From: Pleurodeles waltl
Lineage: Eukaryota; Chordata; Amphibia; Caudata; Salamandridae
Direction: 5' to 3'
DNA: 64,000 nt
Assembly: GCF_031143425.1 (NCBI RefSeq)
Contig: NC_090440.1
Location: forward strand, 342,367,844 to 342,431,843
In this document: piece by piece, positions 23,531 to 34,019 of the stretch
Numbering within the stretch: the stretch's first letter is position 1
How the letters are laid out: each line of letters starts with the position of its first letter
Translations under genes and position numbers: made by a program
Notes under the pieces: generated by a model
Databases searched by the model: none
The model's input: the letters and a program-made list of their open reading frames with translations, nothing else
What the model was told of the DNA's origin: nothing

Positions 23531-23776
23531 TATTTTGAAGAATTTGCTGCACTACTTCTTTTGTAGACACAAGTAGAGCATAGCACCAAAGGTCTGCTGA
23601 ATAAGGTGATTTGAACTCATCATCATAGCCATTCCATCAAGTTTTATACAGCTACGTTTTACTGTGGACAGCTCCTCTGTAAACCAGGGAGAAGATCGTA
23701 TTTTGCAGCATGGAACAATCTATTTAATCCACCCTTGGTTGCTAGATTTAATATTGTAAATATAGAGAGTTAATAG
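23531..23776 (-). pseudogene. LINE linker region, left part (split by solo LTR)
   Basis: On the minus strand the frame reads PWFTEELSTVKRSCIKL, the motif that follows the endonuclease in CR1/L2-type proteins (PWF..EL...KR.CR.LE). The same LINE resumes at 26744. The two pieces are separated exactly by the solo LTR and its AATAG target duplication, so they were once contiguous. Confidence 0.6.
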
Positions 23777-26743
23777 TGTAGGAAAGTACCATCTTGTCTG
23801 GCATGTTACCCCCATTTTCACTGTATGTGTGTTTATTTTTGCCCATGTGTCACTGGGATCCTGCTAGGCAGGACCCCAGTGCTCATAATGTATGCCCTGA
23901 ATGTGTTCCCTGTGTGGTGCCTAACTATCTCACTAAGGCTCTGCTAACCAGAACCTCAGTGGTTATGCTCTCTCTGCTTTCTAAAATTGTCACTGCAGGC
24001 TAGTTACTAATTTTACCAATTCTCATTGGCATACTGTTACACTCATATAATTCCCTTGTATATGGTACTTAGGTACCCAGGGTATTGGGGTTCCAGGAGA
24101 TCCCTATGGGCTGCAGCATTTCTTTTGCCACCCAGAGGGAGCTCAGACAATTCTTACACAGGACTGCCACGTAAGCCTGAGTGAAATAACGTCCACGTTA
24201 TTTCACAGCCATTTTTCACTGCACATAAGTACCTTATAAGTCACCTATATGTCTAACCCTCACTTGGTTAAGGTTGGGTGCCAAGTTACTTAGTGTGTGG
24301 ACACCCTGGCACTAGTCAAGGTGCCCCCACATCGTTCAGGGCAAATTCCCCAGACTTTGTGAGTGAGGGGACACCATTACACGCGTGCACTGCACATAGG
24401 TCACTGCCTATGTGTAGCGTCACAATGGTAACTTCGAACATGGCCATGTAACATGTCTAAGATCATGGAATTGTCACCCCAATACCATTCTGGTATTGGG
24501 GGGAGAATTCGATGATCCCCCGGGTCTCTAGCACAGAACCCGGGTACTGCCAAACTGCCTTTCTGGGATTTCCACTGCAGCTGCTGCTGCCAACCCCTCA
24601 GACAGGCTTCTGCCATCCTGGGGTCTGGGCAGCCCATTCCCAAGAAGGCAGAACAAAGGATTTCCTCTGAGTGAGGGTGTTACACCCTCTCCCTTTGGAA
24701 ATAGGTGTGAAGGGCTGGGGAGGAGTAGCCTCCCCAAGCCTCTGGAAATGCTTTGATGGGCACAGATGGTGCCCATCTCGGCATAAGCCAGTCTACACCG
24801 GTTCAGGGATCCCCCAGCCCTGCTCTGGCGTGAAACTGGACAAAGGAAAGGGGAGTGACCACTCCCCTGACCTGCACCTCTCAGGGGAGGTGCCCAGAGC
24901 TCCTCCAGTGTGTCCCAGACCTCTGCCATCTTGGATTTGGAGGTGTTGGGGCACAATGGACTGCTCTGAGTGGCCAGTGCCAGCAGGTGATGTCAGAGAC
25001 CCCTCCTGGTAGGTGCTTACCTCTCTTGGTAGCCAAACCTCCTTTCTTGGTAGCCAACCCTACTTTTCTGGCTATTTAGGGTCTCTCCTCTGGGCTATTC
25101 CTCAGATAACAAATGCAAGAGCTCACCAGAGTTCCTCTGCACTTCCCTCTACGACTTCTGCCAAGGATCGACCGCTGACTGCTCCAGGACGCCTGCAAAA
25201 CCGCAACAAAGTAGCAAGACGACTACCAGCAACTTTGTAGCACCTCATCCTGCCGGCTTTCTCGACTGTTTCCTGGTGGTGCATGCTCTGAGGGCTGTCT
25301 GCCTTCACCCTGCACTGGAAGCCAAGAAGAAATCTCCTGTAGGTCGACGGAATCTTCCCCCTGCCAATGCAGGCACCAAACTTCTGCATCACCGGTACTC
25401 TGGGTCCCCTCTCATCCTGACGCGTATCTTTCCTGGAACACAGGAGCTTGGTCCAATTGTCTTCGACAGTCCAGTGGCCCTTCTGTCCAAAGTTGGTGGA
25501 GGTAAGTCCTTTCCTCCCCACGCCAGAGCACAAACCTGTGTACTGTGTGATTTGCAGCTGCTCTGGCTTCTGTGCACTTTTCCAAGGATTCCTTTGAGCA
25601 CAACCTAGCCTGGGTCCCCAGCACACCATCCTGCAGTGGTCAACCAGCTGAGTTGCACTGCGACGTTGTGGGACCCTCCTTTGTGACTTTGAGTTGACTG
25701 CTGTCCTCAGATATTCCAAGTGCCTGCTCTGGTATTTCTGTAGGCGCTGCCTGCTTCTGCAGGAGCTCTCTGAGTTGCTGAGTGCACCCTCTGTCTCCTC
25801 CTCCAAGGGGCAACATCCTGGTCCTTCCTGGTCCCCATCATCACCCAAAATCCTCAACTGCGACTCTTGCAGCTAGCAAGGCTTGTTTGCATTTTTTCTG
25901 CCTGGAAACACATCTGAATCCTCCAGCACGCGGTCGAACATTATCCATCCAAAGGAGAAGTTCCTAGCCCTTTTTGTTGTTGCAGAATCTTCGGCTTCTT
26001 CTACCCGGAGGCAGCCCTCTTGCACCTTCATCCGGGGTTTTCTGGGCTCCTGCTCCCCCCCGGACACTTTCGTGACTCTTGGACTTGGTCCCCTTCTTTT
26101 ACAGGTCCTCAGGTCCAAGAATCCATCTTGGAATCCCCTATCACGACTATTCTGTCTTTCTGGGGTAGTAGGGTAACTTCACTCCTACTTTTCAGGGTCT
26201 TGGGGTGGGATATTTTGGACACCCTTACTGTTTTCTCACAGTCCCAGCGACCCTCTACAATCTCCCATAGGCCTGGGGTCCATTCTTGATTTGCATTCCA
26301 CTTTTGGAGTATATGGTTTGTGTTGCCCTTAGGCCTATATCTACCTATTGCATCCTATTGTGATTCTACATTGTTTGCACAACTTTTCTTACTGTTACTT
26401 ACCTGTTTTGGGCTTTGTGTACATATAACTTGTGTATATTACTTACCTCCTAAGTGAGTTTATCCTCTGAGATACTTTTGGCTTAGTGTCACTAAAATAA
26501 AGTACCTTTATTTTTAGTAACTCTGAGTATTGTGTTTTCTTATGATATTGTGCTATATGATATAAGTGGTATAGTAGGAGCTTTGCATGTCTCCTAGTTC
26601 AGCCTAAGCTGCTTTGCCATAGCTACCTTCTATCAGCCTAAGCTGCTAGAAACACCTCTAGTCTACTAATAAGGGATAATTGGACCTGGCACAAGGTGTA
26701 AGTACCACAAGGTACCCACTATCAGCCAGGCCACTCTCCTACA
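23777..26743 (+). repeat. Solo LTR, copy 2, with AATAG target duplication
   Basis: Begins TGTAGGAAAGTACC and ends CTCTCCTACA (2967 bases). Identical 5-mers AATAG flank it at 23772-23776 and 26744-26748, the expected duplication for an LTR retrotransposon insertion. AATAAA (about 26497-26502, AATAAAGTACC) near the end fits the R/U5 poly(A) signal. No internal coding region is attached, so it is a solo LTR left by recombination. Open frames of up to about 240 codons on either strand inside it lack domains and are treated as chance. It is the better-preserved member of the pair with 13435-16013. Confidence 0.9.
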
Positions 26744-27430
26744 AATAGCTTTACGAAATGCAAAGGGAGGACACAAAGTGAGAACTTGTACCAGTTTCTC
26801 TGCTGTAATTTTACTCCAAATACAGCCCTTATTTGTGTTGATTTGCCGATAGACTCTAGCCTGCACTTCCAAAACCCAGTCAAAAATTATTAATTGAGGA
26901 TCAGACCATGCAACTGGCCAAGGCTCCTTCCAATAAATATCCTTACAGGAAAAAAACAAATCTAATGTATGCCCATAATCAATGGTGGGGACATTAACAA
27001 ACTGAGTAGGCCCTAGTAAGTCACTATGAGGCTGATTGACTCAGCCCTTTCGACACAACTTAACCAAATACTAAAGTTCATGAGCAGTAGGATATTCTGC
27101 TGATTTAGATGATAAAACGTCCAAAAATTACACAGCAAAACATTGTGTTGGTGCTTGTTGGATGATATAGCAGATAAAAGGTCGGCATTGAAAGAGCCAA
27201 TCTCAGTCCAGGAGGGGTATTCCAATTGCAGCTATATAGAGCATAGCAAGCTTGTCCCCTTTCTCAATTTGTGGGGACTAATGAGATGTATAATTCTGAC
27301 ACTCGTTAAAATAGCAGCCTCTAAATCATTATTCAGCCAAGTTTCAGTGGGCCAGACCACATCTCCAACAAGATTTCAAATTAAATCATGGGGCTCAGGT
27401 TTATATTTGGTAGTGAGTGTACGCTGAGTA
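26744..27430 (-). pseudogene. CR1/L2-like LINE endonuclease domain, right part
   Basis: Minus-strand frames carry, in order, VVWPTETWL (27360-27340 region), EYPSWTEIGSFNADLLS, and FVNVPTIDYGHTLDLFFS, which correspond to TETWL, the central region and the 'PT...GHTLDL' motif of CR1/L2-group apurinic endonucleases. Domain order runs from right to left, consistent with minus orientation and continuing into the linker at 23776-23531 on the other side of the solo LTR. Several frameshifts. A relic. Confidence 0.65.
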
Positions 27431-28139
27431 AAGTGCCCTTGATGTAGACTCACTGCCTAGGAACACATTTTTTTGATGTGCAATCTTTTTTGCATGAAAC
27501 TTTTGACATCAACTACCCGCAACAGGGTAATGCACTAACCTGTTCAGAACAGGAGTATAATTCAGTAGTTCCAGTCTCAAATGTTGTATGCAAGGTTGAA
27601 CTCCCACAAAACCACCTGGAGTGCTAATGTCGGGCATCAGTTGGGCGTGTACTGTTGTGGGAAGGTTTGCCTACGGCTAGCCTTTTCCACATTGACGGCT
27701 CATCTGTGCCTCAGCCCTTCCTAAATAGGAGAAAAAACAATGCACTAGCTCCTTTCTTCCTTGGATCCTTAGACCGTAAACCAAAATCCTCTAAAAATGC
27801 CCACGTCTTTCATCAAAAACCAAGAGGACCAGCAGAGAGGGAAGAAAGACTAAAAAATTATCTTCTGCAAAGCAGTACACTCTACCCAAAGTGCCAAACC
27901 CCACAATGTAAAAACTTTCAATTTCCCCAATAAATAAAAAAACAATAGGGCTCGCACAGGTAGGCTTAAAATAGTTGTATAATGTAGCTGGCAGCTCACC
28001 TCCAAGAAGACTAAGTACCTGATTTATATTTTGGGTGGATGGCCTGTTGTTCAGCCAGGAAAAGGAGGCAAACTACTCCGTTGCCCTTGTAGAGGGATCA
28101 GCCATATTTAAAAAAGACCACCATGGCACCAGTTTGCCC
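27431..28139. other. Unassigned, perhaps 5' part of the same LINE
   Basis: About 700 bases upstream (in element orientation) of the endonuclease relic. Weak minus-strand coding traces but no motif I can name. The boundary with the ERV env remnant is approximate. Confidence 0.35.
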
Positions 28140-29120
28140 CCCTCTGATGGTTGAAAACTATCACAATTTCTTCACAAATGAGTCTCTCAAGTTCACTGTC
28201 ATTTTCAGTTGAGTCATTCTTTTTATTTTTGAGGATTTCAATTTCTTTCAACTTCTTATACTATCTATTATTTTGTTCTTCAATTTCAAACGCTCCTGTG
28301 ATTTGACTCTTACTTTCTTTAGCCTTCTTTTAGGTAAATAGCATCTACAACCTTTATACAAAGCTTATACATTTATCAACCAAGTACCAATAATTAGTAT
28401 AAGTCTCTATGACCCTAAATGGTCTTCCTCTCACTGGTGCAAACCAGTTGCCAATGGTTGCCAATGGTAGAAGCTCTTTTTCCTAACCTATCTAATACAC
28501 TAGCAATTTCTAAAGGTTCTACTCTGGTTTCAAATCAGAAATGTTCTTTGCAAACTCTTCTATTTTTCTACTCTTGTCAGGTATATCAGAACAACAATGT
28601 TGAGCCTTCATCTTGCAGTCTCCGTATTTCCCTACTAACAAAATATCTAATGTTAATCGATCTTGCAAGACCATTGATCTAATAGACACTAATTCTGTCT
28701 TAACTGCTAGCAAGGCACCAAATGTGCTGGTAGCTAATTTAGCTACTACCGTTCATAGCTCTCTAATTTTCTCATCATTTAAGACTCCTCCTATAGGTGG
28801 TATCATTGCTCTAAAAACACTGCCCAGTAATTGTACTAGGTGGGTGCCTATGGGGTGGTGTAAATAGTTAAAGAGCCTATGCTATTTACATGATACATCT
28901 TAGGAAACAAGAAAGATAAATAATAAACACCTAGCAACCAGAAACAGGCATCTTGACCAAAAACAAAATAAACTCCAGGAATAACTTCCTCTTCCTCTTT
29001 TAATATTTGGATAAGCCCTCCCAAAATGTCAAAGGTGTGTTCACAATTAATAATCCCAATCTGTTAATTTCTAACCTGGTTTCTCCTCTTGTAAACACAT
29101 ATTTTCCCTTTTTTGTCTTC
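28140..29120 (-). pseudogene. env: Older-ERV env remnant (TM subunit and part of SU)
   Basis: The minus-strand frame at 28713-28519 carries LQDRLTLDILLVGKYGDC and then a CC pair (spacing CX6CC), homologous to the TM region of the env at 1242-2762. Upstream and downstream pieces also follow that env in broken frames, for example near the position corresponding to its 1900-1960. The CX6CC spacing is the canonical one, in contrast with CX7CC in the younger ERV. Interrupted at 29121 by an LTR. Confidence 0.75.
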
Positions 29121-31619
29121 TGTTATAAATGGGGTCTCTAGTTGGCAGTGGTTTGCACACTTTCCAAGTAGAGACCCTCACTTTAGTCGGGGTCGGGGAG
29201 TCACAGAGCTAAGATAACCCCTGCTCACCTCCTTGGTAGCTTGACACAAGCAGTCTGTCTTATTTTAGAGGCAACGTGTAAATTATTTATAAACACACAC
29301 ACAGTAACACAATGAAAACACCACAAAAGTACTCCACACCAGTTTAGAAAAATAGCCAATATTTATCTAAGTAAAAAAAGACCACAACAATAAACATACA
29401 ACATACACAAGTAAATAAATTAATTTTAAAAGATTAAGGGGGTTATTACAACTTTGGAGGAGGTGTTAATCCATCCCAAAAGTGACGGTAAAGTGACGGA
29501 TATACCACCAGCCGTATTACGAGTTCCATAGGATATAATGGACTCGTAATACGGCTGGTGCTATATATGTCACTTTACCGTCACTTTTGGGACGGATTAA
29601 CACCTCCTCCAAAGTTGTAATAACCCCCTAAATCCTGGTATAGTGCTTAGAAACACAATACCTTCAACTGTGGCTATTGTAGTGTCTTGACAGTGTCGCT
29701 TCCAACAGTCTGACCCCAATTTTCGAGGGACTGCGGGCTGGTCACACAATCATACGGACCTTGAGTACAGTACCTTGGAAAATGAGGAAACAAAGACAAT
29801 GCACTGAGTAGGGGAGGAGAGGCATTGCTGGTGTCGATATGGTATTGGTTCCTTTCTGTTACCAGGGAGGTGCGGTGTCACTTCCTTATTGCTAAGCAGG
29901 GGAGGGGAGGCATTGGTTTGCTACATTCGCAGGAGAGGTGATGCAGCGTCGGTGGTGAGGCGGTGGTTCTTTACGACAAGACGGGGTAGATGAATCCAAT
30001 AGGTCATGATACAATTCATCGACTCTGCGGTGTCGCGATCACACCATGAGGCCACGAGTGCTTCAGCGCAATCAGACGTCAGTGACTCGGCACTCAAGAA
30101 ATGCTGTAGTGGGACTTCAGAAGCGCTGCAGTAGTGTCAGGTCTGTGTTGCAGGTCATGGTCATTGCACTCAGTGGGGACCATGGCTCTGGTGCAGACAG
30201 TGGTGCAGAGTCAGAGATCGGTATCAAAGTCTCTCTGGAGTAGATAAGCATAGTTTCTCCTTAGTTGCACCAGATCTCACTTCCAAGGGCCCAGGAACTG
30301 AATTTGGCCCCACTTGGTAAGTCAGGACTCTCAGCAGGAGAGCCCAGGCGCTTACAGGTGAAGTGTCTGATGGCCCTGAGACTTCTCAACAGGAGGCAAA
30401 CTCAGTTCAAGCCGTTGGAGAACCTTGGAAAGCAGGATGTCGAAAGCCAAGTCCAGTCCTTTCATTCCTAGAACAACAGTATTAAGCAGCAAGCAGCAGA
30501 ACAGCACAACAAAGTAACAGGCAGAGTGGCAGTCCCTTCTATCGCATTCAGCTCTTCTTCCTTTCAGAATGTCCTCAGTCCAGAAGTGTTCTAACTTTGT
30601 GGGATCAGTGGTCCAGTACTTATGCCCATTTCTGCCTTTGAAGATGGCAAACTTCAAAGAAAAGTGTTTGTAGTGCACAATACCCTGCCTTTCCTGCCCT
30701 GGCCCCAGACACACTCCAATCGGATTGGAGACTACTTTGTGTAAAGACAAGTATGTCAGCTCCTCCCACCACTCATCGGGATATAAAGGGCACATCACAG
30801 CTCCCTGTGTGTGACTGTCTAGAGTGAATTCACAAACAGCCCAACTATCATACTGACCCAGATGTCTATTCCAAAGACAGAAAAGGTTAAGCAAGAAAAT
30901 ATCCACTTTCTAAAAGTGGCATTTTCAAACTTATAATTTAAAAACCAACTTCACTAAAAGAGGTACTTTTAAATTGTGAGTTCAGAGACCCCAAACTCCA
31001 TATCTCCATCTGATCCCAATGAGAAATTACACTTAAAAGATTTTTCAAGGACTCTCCCCAAATTACCCTATGGGAGAGATAGTCCACGCAAAAATGAAAA
31101 ACGAGTTTTGCAGTCTTTTACTATTAGGTCATGTAAAATACACCAGTACATGTATAACCTTTTAAATGAACTGCACCCTGCCCATGGGGCTGCCTTGGGC
31201 CTACCTTAGGGGTAACTTACATGTTACAAAAGGGAAGGTTTAGGCCTGACAACTAGGTGCACTGGCCAGGTCGAAATGGCAGTTTAAAGCTGCACACACA
31301 GACACTACAGTGGCAGGTCTGAGACATGTTTACAGGCCTACTCGTGGGTGGCACAATCAGTGCTGCAGGCCCACTAGTAGCATTTGATTTACAGGCCTTG
31401 GGCACAAATGGTGCTCTATACTAGGACTTACTAGTAAATCAAATATGCCAATCATGGATAAACCAACCACTAATACCGTTTAGACAGAGAGCACTTTCAC
31501 TTTAGCACTAGTCAGCAGTGGTAAAGTGCCCTAAATCTTGCAAAAACTAAATTCAGCACAAGGTCAAAACCAGGAGGTCAGAAGCAAAAAGACAGGGGAA
31601 ACCATGCCAAGAGCTGACA
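29121..31619 (-). repeat. 2.5-kb LTR inserted in the older-ERV env
   Basis: Plus strand begins TGTTATAAATGGGGTCTC and ends GAGCTGACA; in the minus reading it starts TGTCAGCTCTTGGCATGGTTTCCCC. The span interrupts env remnants on both sides. Size and style match the other long LTRs here, but no clear 5-bp duplication was found (TCTTC versus GGTCC), so the ends are provisional. A palindromic MITE sits inside. A 184-codon minus-strand frame (30906-30352) has no domain I recognise. Confidence 0.6.
29438..29628. mobile_element. Palindromic 191-bp MITE with TAA duplication
   Basis: Starts GGGGGTTATTACAACTTTGG and ends with its reverse complement. Almost the entire element is one palindrome centred near TATAATGGACTCG. 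TAA flanks both ends (29435-29437 and 29629-29631), the 3-bp duplication typical of Harbinger/PIF-type elements. It is nested in the LTR at 29121-31619. A second copy lies at 47996-48185. No coding capacity. Confidence 0.88.
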
Positions 31620-32872
31620 GGTCCAACATCTATCTATGTTTAGTTTTTGATAAACCACTTTCTTTTTATATTCATCTTTTTCCTTTTTTCAAATATTCCT
31701 TGAAACATCAGCTTCATTATTTGAACTTTTCATTCTTCTAATGTTAATATGAATATCTTCTCTAATGGTCTCACTAAACAGGTTACGGTCTTTTTGTATG
31801 CCTTAAGTATCTATGACTGTGGATGATCTAAAGAAATACCATGCAATTTACACATCTACTTCTCTAAAAAGGAACAATAGATAGAATCGTATCATAGTTG
31901 GAAAAATAATATTCAAAGCTTTCCTGTCTGTAAAATAAACTAAGCAGAATACTACATGTAACTGCATATGACAGTGGGAGATGGTGTTATGTCACTGCTT
32001 CTGTAGCCGAAGAAGGTAAGTATGCACAAACATAGCAGTCCTTAGTATCTAAAGCTCAAGTAACTTCCTGAAGTAACCTGGAATGAACATTAGTCAACAA
32101 CTCTTTTAAAAAATAATCTACAAATAAATCACTCAATTTCATCTCATCTATTATGTGTGCAGGCGTTGTAGGAGCAGGTGTAGATCTAAGTGTTTTTATT
32201 TCTGGTGTAAAAATTCATTCCAATTAAAAAGAATATAATAGCAAATATACAACTATTAGTGTGACAACAATTACTATTCTACACTGAGATTTGGTAAGGA
32301 TAGAGATTTGTCTACAGTCAGACTTCAGTGAAATATAGCAGCAGGCAGATTCAATATACTGTGTTGACTTCTACTTGTGCAAACGAGAAAAACTACTTAA
32401 CTGAAACATGCAAAACTACTTAATTGATCTTTGTAAGGCATCCCTAGCCCTACTCCATCTTCTTCTAAATGTTTTATCCCTACTTTTCTACTACAACATT
32501 TGCCCTAGGGAATTTTTCCTAATTCTTTTTATTTATTTCATTAAGCGTTTATTGTCTGTTTCATTTATTTCAGTCTTTTATTTCATAGTTTTAAACACAG
32601 TTCATCATTTATCATCTCAGTTGATTCAGTTTTTAATTCACTGAATAGTGCTTGTCAAGTTCTTCAATTGTAATTTTTGTTCTATGAATCTCATTTGTTC
32701 AATGCTGTTTATCGGTATGGCATATCATGGAGGTTCATTAGGATTTTGACTTGGAACATCTGGCACATTCTCTGTATCATAGGTCCATTCAGGTGCAGAA
32801 TACCTATACGCTTGCTCTTTTGAATCTCCTTGGTATCTGTTGATCTTCTTCTGTTTTACTAATACAACCTAA
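31620..32872 (-). pseudogene. Older-ERV remnant: env 5' part and pol-env junction
   Basis: Lies on the other side of the inserted LTR and continues the minus-strand ERV trace. The stretch around 32000-32300 resembles the env start of the younger ERV, including a plus-strand CATAGCAGTCC near 32030 that parallels CATAACAGTC at 2466. AT-rich remainder to 32872 fits the pol-env junction but is too decayed to be sure. It ends where the LINE 5' monomers start. Confidence 0.45.
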
Positions 32873-33690
32873 GGCCAGGCACGCTTCTTCACAACAAGCA
32901 GATCCCCCACTCTGCCCTCGTGTCCCTGACCCCGAATTTGCTGCCCTTGCCGCCTCATCACCGGTGCCAGCGGTAGGAGTATCTAGCGTCTTCTACAATT
33001 GTATTATATTTCATTTTTTTCATATCGAATTTCATTCTCTGCTGTGTTTTTAACTTATTGTGCCCTTTTTCGGCCTCACTCTGTTTTTGCCGCTGTGTTT
33101 GCTGCCCAGTTCTCTTTCTGGCTCTTGCCCATTTTCCCCATCCCTGCCGCTGCATCCCCTGCGTCCCCTGCGTCCACGCCCCCCTCGCGCCCCCATTGGC
33201 CACCACCTCCTACCTCCCAGCTGCTCCTCCCTCCCGCCTCCCCTTCTGAATGCCGGCCGCTGCGCGGCTCGAAGAGTGACCCCTGACCTGCCCTAAGGCC
33301 AGGCACGACTCTTCACGATGAGCAGATCCCCCATTCTGCTCTCATGTCCCTGACCCCACCTTTGCTGCCCTTGCCGCCTCATGCCCGGTGCCAGTGGTAG
33401 GAGTAACTAGCATGTTCTTCAATTGTATTGTATTTCGTTTTTTTCATATCGGATATCATTCTCTGCTATGTTTTTAACTGTATTTGTGCCCTTTTTCTGC
33501 CCCACTTTGTTTTTGCCGCTGTGTTTGCTGCCCAGTTCTCTTTCTGACTCTTGCTGGTTTTCCCCATCCCTGCTGCTGCGCCCCCTGCGGCCCCGCCCCC
33601 CCCTCGCACCCCTGTTGGCCACCACATCCCATCTCCCAGTTGCTCCTCCCTCCCACCTCCCCTTCTTAATGGCAGCTGCTGCGTGAGCCA
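32873..33690 (+). repeat. Two tandem 5'-UTR monomers of the LINE
   Basis: Both units start AAGGCCAGGCACG, continue with TTCACRAYRAGCAGATCCCCC, and share CTGACCCC, TGCTGCCCTTGCCGCCTCAT, TTCATTCTCTGCT, TTTTGCCGCTGTGTTTGCTGCCCAGTTCTCTTTCTG and a C-rich end. Unit length is about 424 bases. Tandem promoter-bearing 5' monomers are known in several LINEs; a promoter role here is inference. Confidence 0.8.
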
Positions 33691-33895
33691 GAGGCAAGCC
33701 CGTCTGCGTCCGTCCACGCCTGGACTGCGCCCAGCGCCCGTCCCCCTGGTCCACAACTCTCCAACCCCCCAAAGCAGCACTACTCCTCCACAGAACTCCA
33801 TGCCCTCAACCCAGGCCAGCACCCCACCTGCACACAGGCCAACCCCAAGCACACACACGGACCTTTCACATGCCACTCATGCCATTTTTTCTGCA

Positions 33896-34012
33896 CTCAC
33901 ACAAACACCAACAGCACCAACACGCATCACAACAACACTAACACACATCACAACAACACTAACACGCACCACAACAACACTAACACGCACCACAACAACA
34001 TCAACATACACC
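33896..34012 (+). repeat. Short ACACGCACCACAACAACACTA minisatellite
   Basis: About five imperfect units of around 21 bases, just before the endonuclease frame of the LINE. Confidence 0.75.
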
Positions 34013-34019
34013 CCAAATA

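Noticed and set aside
25123..25857. 244-codon minus-strand frame in solo LTR copy 2
   Set aside because: Antisense to the LTR, no recognisable domain, and broken in copy 1.
30352..30906. 184-codon minus-strand frame in the 29121-31619 LTR as a host gene
   Set aside because: Lies inside an LTR-like repeat, no domain, no splice partners. Treated as chance.
32873..32920. ERV integrase C-terminal piece suggested by a CGCTTCTTCACAACAAGCAGATCCCCC match
   Set aside because: The same sequence recurs at 33297 as the start of a LINE 5' monomer, so it belongs to the LINE.
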